In this document: one piece after another, positions 32,052-32,118 of the stretch
Layout: the number at the start of each line of letters is the position of its first letter
Position numbering within the stretch: position 1 is the stretch's first letter
Source: Sphingomonadaceae bacterium
GTDB lineage: Bacteria > Pseudomonadota > Alphaproteobacteria > Sphingomonadales > Sphingomonadaceae
DNA length: 32,118 bases
Assembly (NCBI GenBank): GCA_947473355.1
Contig: CANJCQ010000048.1
Coordinates: 1-32,118, forward strand
Direction: 5' to 3'
Translations under genes and position numbers: made by a program
The notes under the pieces: generated by a model
What the model was told of the DNA's origin: nothing
Seen by the model: the letters and a program-made list of their open reading frames with translations, nothing else
Database searches by the model: none

Positions 32052-32118
32052 AAACTTGAGAGTTTGATCCTGGCTCAGAACGAACGCTGGCGGCATGCCT
32101 AACACATGCAAGTCGAAC
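32052..32118 (+). rRNA. rrs: 16S ribosomal RNA, 5' end (partial, runs off window)
   Basis: AGAGTTTGATCCTGGCTCAG (32059-32078) is the universal 16S 5' sequence, followed by AACGAACGCTGGCGGCATGC, as in alphaproteobacteria. Position 1 is placed at about 32052 by comparison with E. coli. Only the first 67 nt are in the window. Confidence 0.97.

Overview
The window looks like chromosomal DNA of a GC-rich alphaproteobacterium, most likely Sphingomonadales (Novosphingobium, Sphingopyxis or Erythrobacteraceae type). Support comes from the 16S rRNA 5' end at the right edge, gene families common in that order (DUF6481, DUF465, a PAS-like LuxR regulator, TonB protein, SOUL protein, many SDR/MaoC/amidohydrolase catabolic enzymes) and several REP-like palindrome families. 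Assignment below order level is not possible from this sequence alone.

Layout. 0-5.2 kb: a minus-strand run (GST-like protein, four-fold-repeat membrane protein, secreted beta-rich protein), then plus-strand catabolic genes (small coiled-coil protein, amidohydrolase, two-hotdog MaoC-type hydratase). 5.3-10.7 kb: a lipoprotein, a DUF6629 membrane protein, a minus-strand operon led by a cold-shock protein, and a plus-strand DUF465-TerC-PGPGW operon behind a structured leader. 10.8-13.9 kb: a trimeric autotransporter adhesin facing a divergent LuxR-type regulator. 14-16.1 kb: convergent aldo/keto reductase and dihydrodipicolinate-reductase-like oxidoreductase.

16.2-19.4 kb holds the most interesting locus: a CTP:inositol-1-phosphate cytidylyltransferase-like protein, an inositol-3-phosphate synthase and a divergent CDP-alcohol phosphatidyltransferase. 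Together these are the three activities of the archaeal di-myo-inositol-phosphate route. In a probable mesophilic sphingomonad they may make an inositol phosphodiester osmolyte or, by CDP-inositol chemistry, an inositol phospholipid. An M20 amidohydrolase and a membrane di-iron hydroxylase follow.

21.5-26.7 kb is a repeat-rich stretch: an 874-bp gene-free segment, two inverted copies of a 96-bp palindromic element about 4.4 kb apart, a SOUL protein, an orphan ribbon-helix-helix gene between 24-bp direct repeats, a decayed REP-associated tyrosine transposase (RAYT) with three nearby hairpins, two SDR genes and a TonB-family protein. 26.8-31.5 kb carries surface-polysaccharide functions (UDP-glucuronate decarboxylase, flippase, family 2 glycosyltransferase) and a double-DTG aspartic protease. 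The right edge is an rRNA operon promoter, leader and the first 67 nt of 16S rRNA.
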